DNA from: Comamonadaceae bacterium
Lineage (GTDB): Bacteria > Pseudomonadota > Gammaproteobacteria > Burkholderiales > Burkholderiaceae_C
Direction of reading: 5' to 3'
Assembly (NCBI GenBank): GCA_947447975.1
Contig: CANFLU010000010.1
Span: 1 to 64,000 of the forward strand
DNA: 64,000 nt
Part shown: piece after piece, positions 26,269 through 34,505 of the stretch
Numbering within the stretch: position 1 is the first letter of the stretch
How the letters are laid out: every line of letters starts with the position of its first letter
The notes under the pieces: model-generated
Told to the model about the DNA's origin: nothing
Seen by the model: only the letters and a program-made list of their open reading frames with translations
Database searches by the model: none
Program-made: the position numbers and the translations under genes

Positions 26269-26544
26269 ATGACTTCCCCGCACGAGCAGGTGGCGCAGCT
26301 ATGCCATTGGATCGATGCCCATATTCACGAGGATATTGGATGGAGTGATTTAACCCGACAAAGCGGCATGGACCACAAATTAATCATGGCCAGCTTTAAT
26401 AAGCATTTGGCCACCACGCCGATGACTTGGATACGCCAGCGGCGCGCGCAATTAAACGGGCCTGCTCCGGTACCGGACATGGAGACGCACAGCATCGCTT
26501 TTTTGCTCAAGCGCACCCCACCGGCCCATAACAAGCGCCATTGA
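26269..26544 (+). CDS. Truncated AraC-type DNA-binding protein (one helix-turn-helix)
   Basis: The 91-residue reading frame resembles the first half of an AraC/XylS DNA-binding domain: VAQLCHWIDAHIHEDIGWSD, LTRQSGMDHKLIMASFNKHL and TPMTWIRQRRAQ. A full domain has two such motifs in about 100 residues; here the second is absent and the remaining 30 residues are unrelated. No ligand domain is present. It could be a decayed regulator or a stand-alone small DNA-binding protein. It lies 34 bases before the hydroxylase gene on the same strand. Confidence 0.55.
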   Translation: MTSPHEQVAQLCHWIDAHIHEDIGWSDLTRQSGMDHKLIMASFNKHLATTPMTWIRQRRAQLNGPAPVPDMETHSIAFLLKRTPPAHNKRH

Positions 26545-26578
26545 GTGTTTTGCAGGCCGTGTTTTCAAAAGGAAAAAA

Positions 26579-27478
26579 ATGAACCCCACCCAAATTCAAA
26601 ATACCCTGGTTTTATGCCTGATCCTTGGCTATGCGCTGATGGAGATCCTTAGCCGCTTGTACCACCGCAAGGTCAACGCCACCGGGGATGACACCAAGCT
26701 AGAACTATTGATGTTTGTGAGTTTATTGGCCATCACCCAGCCGCTGGCGATTTTGGTGACATCTAAAGTGGGTAATACGTTTTTCCCGGACGCCAAAGGT
26801 GCGATCGCAGATTGGCCTTGGTGGGCGATGGTGGGTATGCTGCTGGTGTTGGATGACCTGAGCCAATATGGGTGGCACCGTTTGTCGCACACTACGTTTT
26901 TATGGCCGCTGCACCGCGCGCACCATTCAGCGCAGTACATGAGTATCCGCGTCACCTTCCGCAATAATTTCTTTTATTACCTGATGATGCCCGGCTTGTG
27001 GTTTGCGGGCGCGCTCTTGTATTTGGGCGTGGGCGGCTATGTGTACGCGTTGTATGTGGTGGTGAAGTTGGCAGTAATTTTGGGCGCGCACTGCGCTTGG
27101 CGCTGGGACCAGGCGCTGTACAAAATACCGGCGCTGCGCCCGCTCATGTGGGTGCTAGAGCGCACTATCTCCACCCCCGCCACGCACTGGGCGCACCACG
27201 CGATTACCAATGCCGACGGCGTGGGCCATTACAAAGGCAATTTTGGCAATTTGCTGTTTATCTGGGATTTGATTTTCGGTAGCGCCCTGATTACGCGCCA
27301 ATACCCCGAAGAAGTAGGCTTGGCCGACGACCACCTGTTTGGGCCGGAGCGCTGGTACCACCAGATGTTTTATCCGCTGTTCCAATCCAAGCGCGAACAC
27401 AGCGCCCTGCGTTTTGGCGGCGAGATTTATGACGGGGATGCGCCAGCCACTAGCCCATCACCAAGTGCCATCGCCTGA
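26579..27478 (+). CDS. Fatty acid hydroxylase / sterol desaturase family protein
   Basis: The 299-residue integral membrane protein has the His-box pattern of this di-iron family: HRLSH (100-104), HRAHHS (112-117) and HWAHH (204-208), with further His in GVGHYKGNFG. Four to five hydrophobic segments surround them. Such enzymes hydroxylate or desaturate lipid chains with O2. A good ribosome site (AGGAAAAAA) precedes the ATG. The neighbouring TetR and AraC-like genes may control it. Substrate cannot be named from sequence. Confidence 0.88.
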   Translation: MNPTQIQNTLVLCLILGYALMEILSRLYHRKVNATGDDTKLELLMFVSLLAITQPLAILVTSKVGNTFFPDAKGAIADWPWWAMVGMLLVLDDLSQYGWHRLSHTTFLWPLHRAHHSAQYMSIRVTFRNNFFYYLMMPGLWFAGALLYLGVGGYVYALYVVVKLAVILGAHCAWRWDQALYKIPALRPLMWVLERTISTPATHWAHHAITNADGVGHYKGNFGNLLFIWDLIFGSALITRQYPEEVGLADDHLFGPERWYHQMFYPLFQSKREHSALRFGGEIYDGDAPATSPSPSAIA

Positions 27479-27525
27479 TAGGCCAAGGGTCGCAGGCGAA
27501 CCCCGCAGTTAGAATCTCGGCCCAT

Positions 27526-27615
27526 GGAAGCTTGGCCGAGCGGTTTAAGGCACCGGTCTTGAAAACCGGCGAGGATGTGAGTCCTCCGTGAGTTCGAATC
27601 TCACAGCTTCCGCCA
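27526..27615 (+). tRNA. tRNA-Ser (anticodon UGA)
   Basis: A 90-base cloverleaf: acceptor GGAAGCT with AGCTTCC, anticodon stem CCGGT/ACCGG around loop CTTGAAA with TGA at 27560-27562, a long variable arm (GAGGA...TCCTC) typical of class II tRNAs, T-arm GTGAG-TTCGAAT-CTCAC, discriminator G and encoded CCA. A TAGAAT -10-like hexamer lies at 27510. It reads UCA and, by wobble, UCG and UCU. No integrase or direct repeat of its 3' end is seen nearby. Confidence 0.97.
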
Positions 27616-27619
27616 GATT

Positions 27620-27641
27620 CCCCTCTCCTGGGGTATTTTTT
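27620..27641 (+). terminator. Short intrinsic terminator after tRNA-Ser
   Basis: CCCC-TCTCCT-GGGG followed by TATTTTTT. The stem has only four GC pairs but the T-run is clear and starts immediately after it. Confidence 0.6.
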
Positions 27642-27647
27642 CGCGGA

Positions 27648-28040
27648 TTATTTCCCGCAAGCCATGTTCATGCGCTGCGCAAAAATGCTGTCCGCTGGCA
27701 CGGCTTCCCAGCCATCAGGGTCCGGTCCGAGTTGTTGCAACACTTTGCCGGCGCCCATGGGCTCTTTATAGGTTTGCATATCCAGACCGCGGCTGCGCTG
27801 GCCTTTGCAGTCGTACTCGACCAAAAAGCGGCTGGAGCGTACGCCCTCGCCATCGGCCTGCTCCATATTCACCAGTTCCCAGACTTGCACCATGCCCGCT
27901 TTGCGCGTGAGGCTGGCCTTGTCCATAAAAAATTGTGCGCTCCCCTCAGGTCCGACAGGTGTCCACTCGGCGTGCGCAGCGCTGGCAAATAGCAGGGTGG
28001 CGATGCCGATAAGGTGTGTGAGCGAATCTTGGTTTTTCAT
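27648..28040 (-). CDS. Secreted surface-adhesin E-like protein
   Basis: The 130-residue protein has a signal peptide cleaved after SAAHA. The mature part (EWTPVGPEGSAQFFMDKASL, then VQVWELVNMEQ and FLVEYDCKGQRSRGLDM) matches the surface-adhesin protein E domain, first described in Haemophilus, with two Cys (in DCKG and MACGK) that may form a disulfide. In Burkholderiales such proteins are common small periplasmic or surface proteins of unknown role, so adhesion should not be assumed. It lies 11 bases after the GMC gene on the same strand. Confidence 0.75.
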   Translation of the reverse strand: MKNQDSLTHLIGIATLLFASAAHAEWTPVGPEGSAQFFMDKASLTRKAGMVQVWELVNMEQADGEGVRSSRFLVEYDCKGQRSRGLDMQTYKEPMGAGKVLQQLGPDPDGWEAVPADSIFAQRMNMACGK

Positions 28041-28051
28041 GGCTTTTCAGC

Positions 28052-29671
28052 TTATGCCAGCGCCACTGCCGAACCGCCCAAGCGCTTGGCCAGACCTTGG
28101 GCCAGGCGATTCACGTTGCCGTAAATCGAGAGCTGGGGGTTGGCGCCAATGCTGGTGGGGAAGATGGAGCCGTCGTGGATGGACAAGTTTTCTATTTGCC
28201 AGTGCTGGCCGTCGGGCCGGGTGACGCCCAGTTTTTCGTCGCCCGCCAGACCGCAGCCGCCCATGACGTGGGCGCTGCCGATTTTTGTCAGCAGAGGTTT
28301 CATCGGCAGGGCCTCAATCGCGGCTTTGGTGGCCGCCCAGGTGCTGCTGCCGTCTGCCAGTTCGTGGCCCGGGTAGACCATGGTGGCACCGGCCTCAAAC
28401 TGGATTTGCGCCATGGCCAGCATAGAGCGGCGCGCGCCCTCGAGCACATAGTCGGTGAGCGGGTAGTCCAAGAGTGGCGAGCCATCGCCCTGCAGTTCCA
28501 CTTTGCCTCCTACGGCGCCTTCATGAAAGCCGTCGCGCATCAGCGCGAGCATCACATTGGCCTGGGGGTATTGGCGGTACAAGGCGGCCTGTTTTTCACC
28601 AAAGCCGGGCAGGTTGGCCCCGAAAAACACCGGGTGCAGCGGCGCCACTTCCAGCTTGAAGCCGATGGGGCCATCTACTGCTTGGGTGTGCAAAAAATGG
28701 TCAGAGTAAATGGTCTGCGGCGCACCGGCCCAGGCCGCCACGGTGTCTTTCATGACGGCGGTGGTGATAGCCACCGGATGCAAAAAAGTGCGCGTGCCCA
28801 GGCGCTTGTGGGGGTCCAGTGCCTTGGAACGCAAGAGCAGGGCAGGTGAATTGATCGCGCCACCGGCCAGCACATAGTGCTTGGCGATGATGCGCGTCGG
28901 CGTTTGCGCGCTATCGAGCGGCGCCGCATTGGGCTTGACGGAAATGCATTGCAAATCGCTGATACGGCCCTTGTCGATCGTCATGCGTTCGACGCGCGTT
29001 TCTACCAGGAGCGTAGCGCCATGGTCCAAGGCGTAAGGAATAGTGGTTACCAGCATCGATTGCTTGGCGTTGGTGGGACAGCCCATGCCGCAAGAGCCTA
29101 GGTTGTAGCAACCCTTCACATTGCGTTGCATCACCTCGGCTTTGATGCCTAGCTTTTCTGCGCCCCGGCGCATGAGTTCGTTGTTTTCATTCGGCGCCAC
29201 GGTCCAAGGCGCGATGTTGAGGCGGGCTTCGGCCTGGGCGAAGTAGGGCGCAAGCGCCTCGGGTGTGTAGTCGGGCAGGGCGAATTTGTCGCGCCAGAAA
29301 TTAAGCGTATCGGTGGGCGTGCGAAAGGAGCTGGTCCAGTTGACGGTGGTGGTGCCGCCGACGCTGCGGCCTTGCAAAATCGTGATGCCCTTGTCCTTGG
29401 TTTTGCGCCCGGCAGATTCCTGGTACAGCGAGGCATAGGCCTCGGGCTCGCGCTGCTTAAAGTCGGTGCTGGTTTTGAGCTGGCCTTCTTCGATGATGAT
29501 GACCGATAGGCCTGCCTTGGTCAGCAACTCTGCGGTGATGCCCGCACCCGCGCCCGAGCCGATGATGGCAACGTCGCAATTGAGAATAGCCGGTACTGCG
29601 CCGTGTTTACCGCCCAAGACTTTCCAGCCCCGCTGCAGACCTTGGAGAATGGGATCAGGAATATTGCTCAT
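28052..29671 (-). CDS. GMC-family FAD-dependent dehydrogenase
   Basis: The 539-residue protein begins, after a short leader, with the dinucleotide fold CDVAIIGSGAGAGITAELL (29-47) and has the GMC signature GRSVGGTTTVNWTSSFRTP (100-118). The catalytic His lies in AHVMGGCGLAG, and a Cys-rich segment CYNLGSCGMGCPTNAK (167-182) follows the pattern of some alcohol and gluconate dehydrogenases. Its partner, 60 bases upstream, is a Tat-exported small-subunit-like protein, so it may be co-exported to the periplasm. Substrate (alcohol, sugar acid or sterol-like) is unknown. Confidence 0.88.
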   Translation of the reverse strand: MSNIPDPILQGLQRGWKVLGGKHGAVPAILNCDVAIIGSGAGAGITAELLTKAGLSVIIIEEGQLKTSTDFKQREPEAYASLYQESAGRKTKDKGITILQGRSVGGTTTVNWTSSFRTPTDTLNFWRDKFALPDYTPEALAPYFAQAEARLNIAPWTVAPNENNELMRRGAEKLGIKAEVMQRNVKGCYNLGSCGMGCPTNAKQSMLVTTIPYALDHGATLLVETRVERMTIDKGRISDLQCISVKPNAAPLDSAQTPTRIIAKHYVLAGGAINSPALLLRSKALDPHKRLGTRTFLHPVAITTAVMKDTVAAWAGAPQTIYSDHFLHTQAVDGPIGFKLEVAPLHPVFFGANLPGFGEKQAALYRQYPQANVMLALMRDGFHEGAVGGKVELQGDGSPLLDYPLTDYVLEGARRSMLAMAQIQFEAGATMVYPGHELADGSSTWAATKAAIEALPMKPLLTKIGSAHVMGGCGLAGDEKLGVTRPDGQHWQIENLSIHDGSIFPTSIGANPQLSIYGNVNRLAQGLAKRLGGSAVALA

Positions 29672-29731
29672 GGCGTACTAACTCTGTGAAAAAAGGGGAT
29701 AGGCGAGTGGCGCACTCACGGCGCCAGTTGG

Positions 29732-30238
29732 CTAGACAGCAGTAGGGCCGGGATAGCCCAGTACCGCCCAGGATTCTTCACCCGAAAAATACGGCGCACA
29801 CACCAGGTCGTGCAGGCCCAGGTAGGCTTGTTGCTTCAGCTCGGTGCCTGAGGCGCGCATGGCTTGCAAGGCCTGGCCCACCTCGGCCGCGGTGGCGTTT
29901 TCCCAGGAGGCAGATAAACCCACGATGCCGCGCCGCCCTGCCAGGGTAGGTAGGAGCGCAAACAGTTGCGATAGCTCTGCTTGCACCGACTGAGGCGTTC
30001 CAGCAATGAAGTTGTCAGCGCGATCCAGATAGGCCAGCAGCGATGCCTCTTGCGCCGCCGCGTCGGCCGGCAAGCTACCGGCCAGCATGGCTTGGGCCAC
30101 GCGCCTGAGGACCAGGCGCGCCGGGTCACTAAGCTTGCCTTTGACCAGTCCGGGTTGCAGCAGTGCCACTGCGCCTCCGGCTGCGGCCAGCACAATGGCC
30201 GAGCCGATACCTAATTTGAAAAAAGTTCGTCTTTGCAT
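29732..30238 (-). CDS. Tat-exported gluconate 2-dehydrogenase subunit 3-like protein
   Basis: The 168-residue protein starts MQRRTFFKLGIGSAIVLAA, a twin-arginine (RRTFFK) signal. The rest is helical and resembles the small subunit of three-subunit membrane dehydrogenases. It lies upstream of the GMC subunit. The usual third component, a multihaem cytochrome c, is not encoded here. It probably carries the folded GMC protein through the Tat system. Confidence 0.75.
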   Translation of the reverse strand: MQRRTFFKLGIGSAIVLAAAGGAVALLQPGLVKGKLSDPARLVLRRVAQAMLAGSLPADAAAQEASLLAYLDRADNFIAGTPQSVQAELSQLFALLPTLAGRRGIVGLSASWENATAAEVGQALQAMRASGTELKQQAYLGLHDLVCAPYFSGEESWAVLGYPGPTAV

Positions 30239-30297
30239 AGCCCTACTATCGCACAGCGCAGGGCATTTGTAGTCGCCAAAGCGTCGGGGTTTTCCCC

Positions 30298-31674
30298 CTA
30301 TCCCACGGTACGTGTACGCGCCAGCGGTGGGTTTTTGCCGAAGTAGGCGCTGATGCCGCGCATCAAGGCATCGGCGATCTGGTTTTGGTAGTCCTCAGTA
30401 ATGAGCTTTTTTTCTTCTTCAGGGTTGCTGATAAAAGCCGCTTCAACCAGTACGCTGGGAATATCCGGTGCTTTAAGCACGGCGAAAGTGGCTTGCTCCA
30501 CGCTGCCTTTATGCAGTTTGCCTACACGGCCCATTTCGCCCAGCAGCGTGCCGCCTAGTTTCAAGCTATCGCTGATTTGCGCCGTGGTGCTCATGTCCAA
30601 GAGCGCGCTTTGGACTACCGCGTCTTTGGCCTTGACGTTCAGGCCGCCTATCAAGTCGGCCTTGTTTTCTTTGGCCGCCATCCAGCGCGCCGCGCTGCTG
30701 GAGGCGCCGCCCTGGCTGAGGGCGAACACACTGGCGCCTTGGGGCGCTGGGGTATAGAACGCATCGGCATGCAGGCTGACAAACAGGTCGGCTTGCACAC
30801 GACGGGCTTTTTGTACGCGCACATGCAGGGGTACAAAAAAATCGGCATCGCGCGTGAGGTAGGCGCGCATGGGGTTGCCTTTGACGCTGGCGGCGTTGAT
30901 GCGGTCGCGCAGTAAAAAGGCAAGCTGCAGCACTACATCTTTTTCCTGCGTACCGGCGGGGCCAATGGCGCCCGGGTCTTCGCCGCCGTGGCCCGGGTCT
31001 AGCGCAATGATGATTAGCCGGTCGGTGCCGGTGAGCGGCGAGCTAGGCCCGATAAAGGCGCCGGGGCTGGTGCTTTCCACCGCTTTGCTTGTCGATACGG
31101 GCTTGGCGGGCGGGCCAAGCGGCGTGGTGCTGTTCCCTGCCACGGCGGGTGGTAAATCCCCTCGGCTGCCGCGCTGTGCCAGCAAATCGGTCATCGCGTC
31201 AGCTGCTTTACTGGCGGCAGGCGTGGGTACATGCTGGGCGATCAAGGCATCCAAGGGGTCAATCGCTTGCAAAGGGTAAAGGTCTAAGACCAGGCGGTGC
31301 TGGTAGGCAGCGATAGGGGTCAGGCTAAAGACTTGTGGTCGCACGCTTTGCTTGAGGTCTATGACCAGGCGCACCACGTCGGCGGTGTATTGGCCCACCC
31401 GTATGCCCGCAATATTGGGATCGTCTTGCCGGACTTTGGCCACCAGTTCTTTGAGCGCCGGGTTCAGACTGATACCGGCAATGTCCACAGCCAAACGCGG
31501 CGGGTTGTTCACCATGCTTTGCGTGGCTTGCAGCGGGCTGTCGGACTCGATGGTGACGCGCGAATAGTCTGGCGCTGGCCAGACGCGCACGTTCACAATG
31601 CTGGCCCCGCGCACCAGGCCTGCGCCCAGACATAGCACTACCGCCCCGCTTTGCACAAATGCGCGCCGTTTCAT
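30298..31674 (-). CDS. amiC: N-acetylmuramoyl-L-alanine amidase AmiC
   Basis: The 458-residue start is the ATG overlapping the tsaE stop (ATGA). An RR-type signal (MKRRAFVQSG) leads to the periplasm, then an AMIN domain (about 28-130), a Ser/Pro/Thr-rich linker and an Amidase_3 domain (about 220-450) with the zinc-site segment IALDPGHGGEDPGAIG and the late catalytic segment VLVEAAFISNPEEE. It splits septal peptidoglycan at cell separation. The longer frame reads into tsaE and was not used. Conserved order tsaE-amiC supports the call. Confidence 0.93.
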   Translation of the reverse strand: MKRRAFVQSGAVVLCLGAGLVRGASIVNVRVWPAPDYSRVTIESDSPLQATQSMVNNPPRLAVDIAGISLNPALKELVAKVRQDDPNIAGIRVGQYTADVVRLVIDLKQSVRPQVFSLTPIAAYQHRLVLDLYPLQAIDPLDALIAQHVPTPAASKAADAMTDLLAQRGSRGDLPPAVAGNSTTPLGPPAKPVSTSKAVESTSPGAFIGPSSPLTGTDRLIIIALDPGHGGEDPGAIGPAGTQEKDVVLQLAFLLRDRINAASVKGNPMRAYLTRDADFFVPLHVRVQKARRVQADLFVSLHADAFYTPAPQGASVFALSQGGASSSAARWMAAKENKADLIGGLNVKAKDAVVQSALLDMSTTAQISDSLKLGGTLLGEMGRVGKLHKGSVEQATFAVLKAPDIPSVLVEAAFISNPEEEKKLITEDYQNQIADALMRGISAYFGKNPPLARTRTVG

Positions 31675-32180
31675 GGGGCTCCAGCTTGGATGTTGTCGGG
31701 CGCAACGTGCAGGGCGCGCAGCAGTGCAAGGCCAGTTGCGGTCTGTGCTTGCAGGGCGGCGCTGCGGCTTTGGTCCGCAAGGACGTCCAAGTGGATCTCC
31801 ACATCCGGCCGAGGTAGTACGCCAGCAGCTTTTTCCGGCCACTCGGCCAATTTGAGGCCTGGGCTGGCAAAAATATCCCGAAAGCCCGCGTCTTCCCATT
31901 CGCGCGGATTGCTAAAGCGGTAGAAGTCGAAATGCCAGATATCCAGGCCCGGCAATGTGTAGGGTTCGACCACTCCATAGGTAGGGCTTTTGACGCGACC
32001 TTGCACCCCTAAGGCGCGCAACAGATGGCGTACCAGCGTAGTTTTGCCGGCGCCTAAATTGCCTTGCAGGCTGACAAAAGCATTGCGCAAGAGCGGCTGC
32101 GCGGCCAAGTGCTGCGCAAAGGCCTGCGTGGCGTTTTCGTCAGGCCAATGCAGCAGCAAGGGCGGGGTTTTTACAATCAC
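31671..32180 (-). CDS. tsaE: tRNA t6A biosynthesis ATPase TsaE
   Basis: The 169-residue protein has the Walker A GNLGAGKTTLVRHLLR (40-55), then SPTYGVVEPY and HFDFYRF, and LAEWPEKA, all typical of TsaE (YjeE). It powers the TsaBD complex that makes threonylcarbamoyladenosine at position 37 of ANN-decoding tRNAs. The frame starts at GTG; the divergent queG also starts at GTG three bases away, so both promoters must lie within the other coding region or start sites differ. Confidence 0.93.
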   Translation of the reverse strand: MIVKTPPLLLHWPDENATQAFAQHLAAQPLLRNAFVSLQGNLGAGKTTLVRHLLRALGVQGRVKSPTYGVVEPYTLPGLDIWHFDFYRFSNPREWEDAGFRDIFASPGLKLAEWPEKAAGVLPRPDVEIHLDVLADQSRSAALQAQTATGLALLRALHVAPDNIQAGAP

Positions 32181-32183
32181 AGC

Positions 32184-33293
32184 GTGAACAATCCAAAGGC
32201 CCAGACTAGCACCCCCGATGTGGCGGCGCTGAGCATGGCGCAGTTACAAACCTGGGGGCAGGAACTGGGATTCTCCCAAATCGGCGTAGCAGGGGTGGAT
32301 TTGTCCAGTGCCGAGCCCGGTTTATTAGCCTGGCTAGAGGCCGGTTTTCATGGTGGTATGGACTATATGCAGCGCCATGGTCTGAAGCGGGCACGGCCCG
32401 CCGCACTGGTTCCCGGCACCCTGAGCGTCATCACTGCGCGCATGGACTACCTGCCGCGCAGCACCCCGCCGGGCTGGCAAAGCATAGAAATGAAACGCCT
32501 GCAAAGGCCGGGCACCGGCACGGTGGCTTTGTATGCGCGGGGGCGGGACTACCACAAGGTGTTGCGCAGCCGCTTGCAAACTTTGGCCCAGCGCTTGGCC
32601 GCACATCTGGGGCCGCTGGGCCATCGCGTGTTTACTGATTCTGCGCCAGTGCTGGAAGCCGAATTGGCGACGCGTAGCGGCCTGGGCTGGCGCGGTAAAC
32701 ATACCTTGGTCTTGCACCGGGAAGCGGGCTCCCTATTTTTTTTGGGTGAAATATTTATCGATGTGGCGCTGCCACCTACACCGCCGGTGGAGCCGCATTG
32801 CGGGACTTGCAGCGCTTGTATCGAGGTGTGTCCTACGCAGGCCATCGTCGCGCCTTATCAACTTGATGCACGGCGTTGCATCTCGTATTTGACGATTGAG
32901 CATGCGGGCAGCATCGATGTGCAACTGCGCCCCCTGATGGGTAACCGCATCTATGGTTGTGATGATTGCCAAAGCGTCTGCCCCTGGAATAAATACGCAC
33001 GCACCAACCACTTGCCCGACTTTGACGAACGCGAGGGGCTCAATGGACAGTCCTTGGCGCATTTGCTGGGCTGGAGCGAAGCCGAGTTTTTGCAGCGCAC
33101 GCAAGGCAGTGCCATCCGCCGCATAGGGCATGTGCGCTGGCTGCGCAATCTAGCGGTGGCTGCCGGCAATGCTTTGCGCGCGGAAGATGCGTGCGGGCCG
33201 GTGTTGCGCCAGGCCTTGCAGGTGCACTTGGGGCACGAGAGCGAAGTCGTGCGCGAGCATGTCCAATGGGCCTTGGCACAAGTGCCTTGCTAG
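32184..33293 (+). CDS. queG: Epoxyqueuosine reductase QueG
   Basis: The GTG start gives 369 residues; ATG 32235 would give 352. QueG reduces epoxyqueuosine to queuosine in tRNA, using cobalamin and two 4Fe-4S clusters. Seen: WGQELGFSQIGVAG near the N-terminus, GMDYMQRHG, the Asp segment FTDSAPVLEAE, and two ferredoxin-like cluster segments, CGTCSACIEVCPTQAI and CDDCQSVCPWN, with HEAT-like repeats at the end. The GTG lies only three bases from the tsaE start on the opposite strand. Confidence 0.94.
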   Translation: MNNPKAQTSTPDVAALSMAQLQTWGQELGFSQIGVAGVDLSSAEPGLLAWLEAGFHGGMDYMQRHGLKRARPAALVPGTLSVITARMDYLPRSTPPGWQSIEMKRLQRPGTGTVALYARGRDYHKVLRSRLQTLAQRLAAHLGPLGHRVFTDSAPVLEAELATRSGLGWRGKHTLVLHREAGSLFFLGEIFIDVALPPTPPVEPHCGTCSACIEVCPTQAIVAPYQLDARRCISYLTIEHAGSIDVQLRPLMGNRIYGCDDCQSVCPWNKYARTNHLPDFDEREGLNGQSLAHLLGWSEAEFLQRTQGSAIRRIGHVRWLRNLAVAAGNALRAEDACGPVLRQALQVHLGHESEVVREHVQWALAQVPC

Positions 33294-33316
33294 CCGGCAA
33301 GCGCTTAAGCCACGCC

Positions 33317-34237
33317 TTAAACGCTGTAAAAAGGCAGCAAAATTCCCAGCGAAAGCCCCAGGCTGCCCATTCCCAACAGGGTGGAGGCGGTGATCAGGGC
33401 GCCGACGTAGCCGCCGTCGTAGCCCATTTTGGCGGCCAGCACATAGCCGCTGGCCGCAGTGGGGACTGCGGCGAAAGTAAGCAAGATAGCCGCGTGTGCT
33501 GTCGATAGCTTGAGCCCAAAAGCCAGGCCCAGGCCTACCAGGGGCAAGAGCACATGCCGGATGCTCAGTAGCGCAATACCGAGCGTCTTGGCCCGCGCCA
33601 GTGACTGCAACTGCATGCCGGCGCCCGCCGCCATCAGGCCCAGTGCCAGCGAGGCTGCGCCAATATGCGCCACCGTGGGTTCGAGCCAGTGCGGCAGCGA
33701 CAAGCCCAGCAAATTGGCCAGCAGCCCGCTGGTGGTGGCGATGATCAAAGGGTTGCGCAATAACTCGCGCCCAAAGCCACGCTCGCTACCGCGCGCCATG
33801 GGCCAGACCGCCGCCACGTTGGCCAAAGGCACGCAAAAGCCGATCAAAACGGCGATGGATAGCGAGCCGCTAGCGCCCCCTAGGCGCTCGGCCAGTGCCA
33901 GAGCAATGAACGAATTGAAACGAAAACCCACCTGTGCAGCGGCGGCATGTTCGCGCGTTGCAATGTATCCGCGCAGGCCCGGCAGATAGGGCAGGCTGTA
34001 GGCCAGGGTCACGCCGCTGCATAGTACCGCTATGCCGCCAGCCAAAAGGCGCGATGCGTCGCCCAAGTCGAGCGGGCTTTTGATGATGGAGTGGAACAAC
34101 AGCGTGGGAAATAGCAGGTAGTAGACCAGTGCGTCCACTTGGCTCCAGACGCCACGGTTCAGGGCGGTATGGCGGCAAATCAGGTAGCCCAGCAGGATCA
34201 AAGAAAACTCGGGCAGCAGAAGTAGGGCATAGCTCAC
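33317..34237 (-). CDS. AEC-family auxin-efflux-like transporter
   Basis: The GTG at 34237 starts a 306-residue protein with about ten hydrophobic helices, typical of AEC proteins (LLPEFSLILLGYLICRH at the start; PNxxxxP-like motifs; GYDGGYVGALITASTLLGM near the end). A longer frame reaches 34534 but its first 99 residues are not membrane-like. AEC members export small carboxylic acids or auxin-like compounds, but the substrate cannot be read from the sequence. Confidence 0.85.
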   Translation of the reverse strand: MSYALLLLPEFSLILLGYLICRHTALNRGVWSQVDALVYYLLFPTLLFHSIIKSPLDLGDASRLLAGGIAVLCSGVTLAYSLPYLPGLRGYIATREHAAAAQVGFRFNSFIALALAERLGGASGSLSIAVLIGFCVPLANVAAVWPMARGSERGFGRELLRNPLIIATTSGLLANLLGLSLPHWLEPTVAHIGAASLALGLMAAGAGMQLQSLARAKTLGIALLSIRHVLLPLVGLGLAFGLKLSTAHAAILLTFAAVPTAASGYVLAAKMGYDGGYVGALITASTLLGMGSLGLSLGILLPFYSV

Positions 34238-34505
34238 CGGGGCAAGGATACCAGTGCAAGACCAGGAGCGCTGGGCCCCGCGGCCCGCCCAATCGGCCCT
34301 TCCATCCAAGCATAGCGATGGCGAGGGCAGCGCACTGGCAGGCCTGTGCAACGCGGTTTGGCTGCCTACTGCCTTGCCCTGGCTAGGGTCAGGCACACGC
34401 GCCTTAATGGCTTTAGCCTTTACTGGGCTGGCTTCGTTGTAGTATTGCTGCTTTCCATCTAGGCCCTTGCGCTTGGCAAAGGCTCTTGTTTCATTGGAGT
34501 TTTCT

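Noticed and set aside
27526-27615. tRNA-Ser as an integration site for an island
   Set aside because: No integrase next to it and no repeated 3' end seen downstream.
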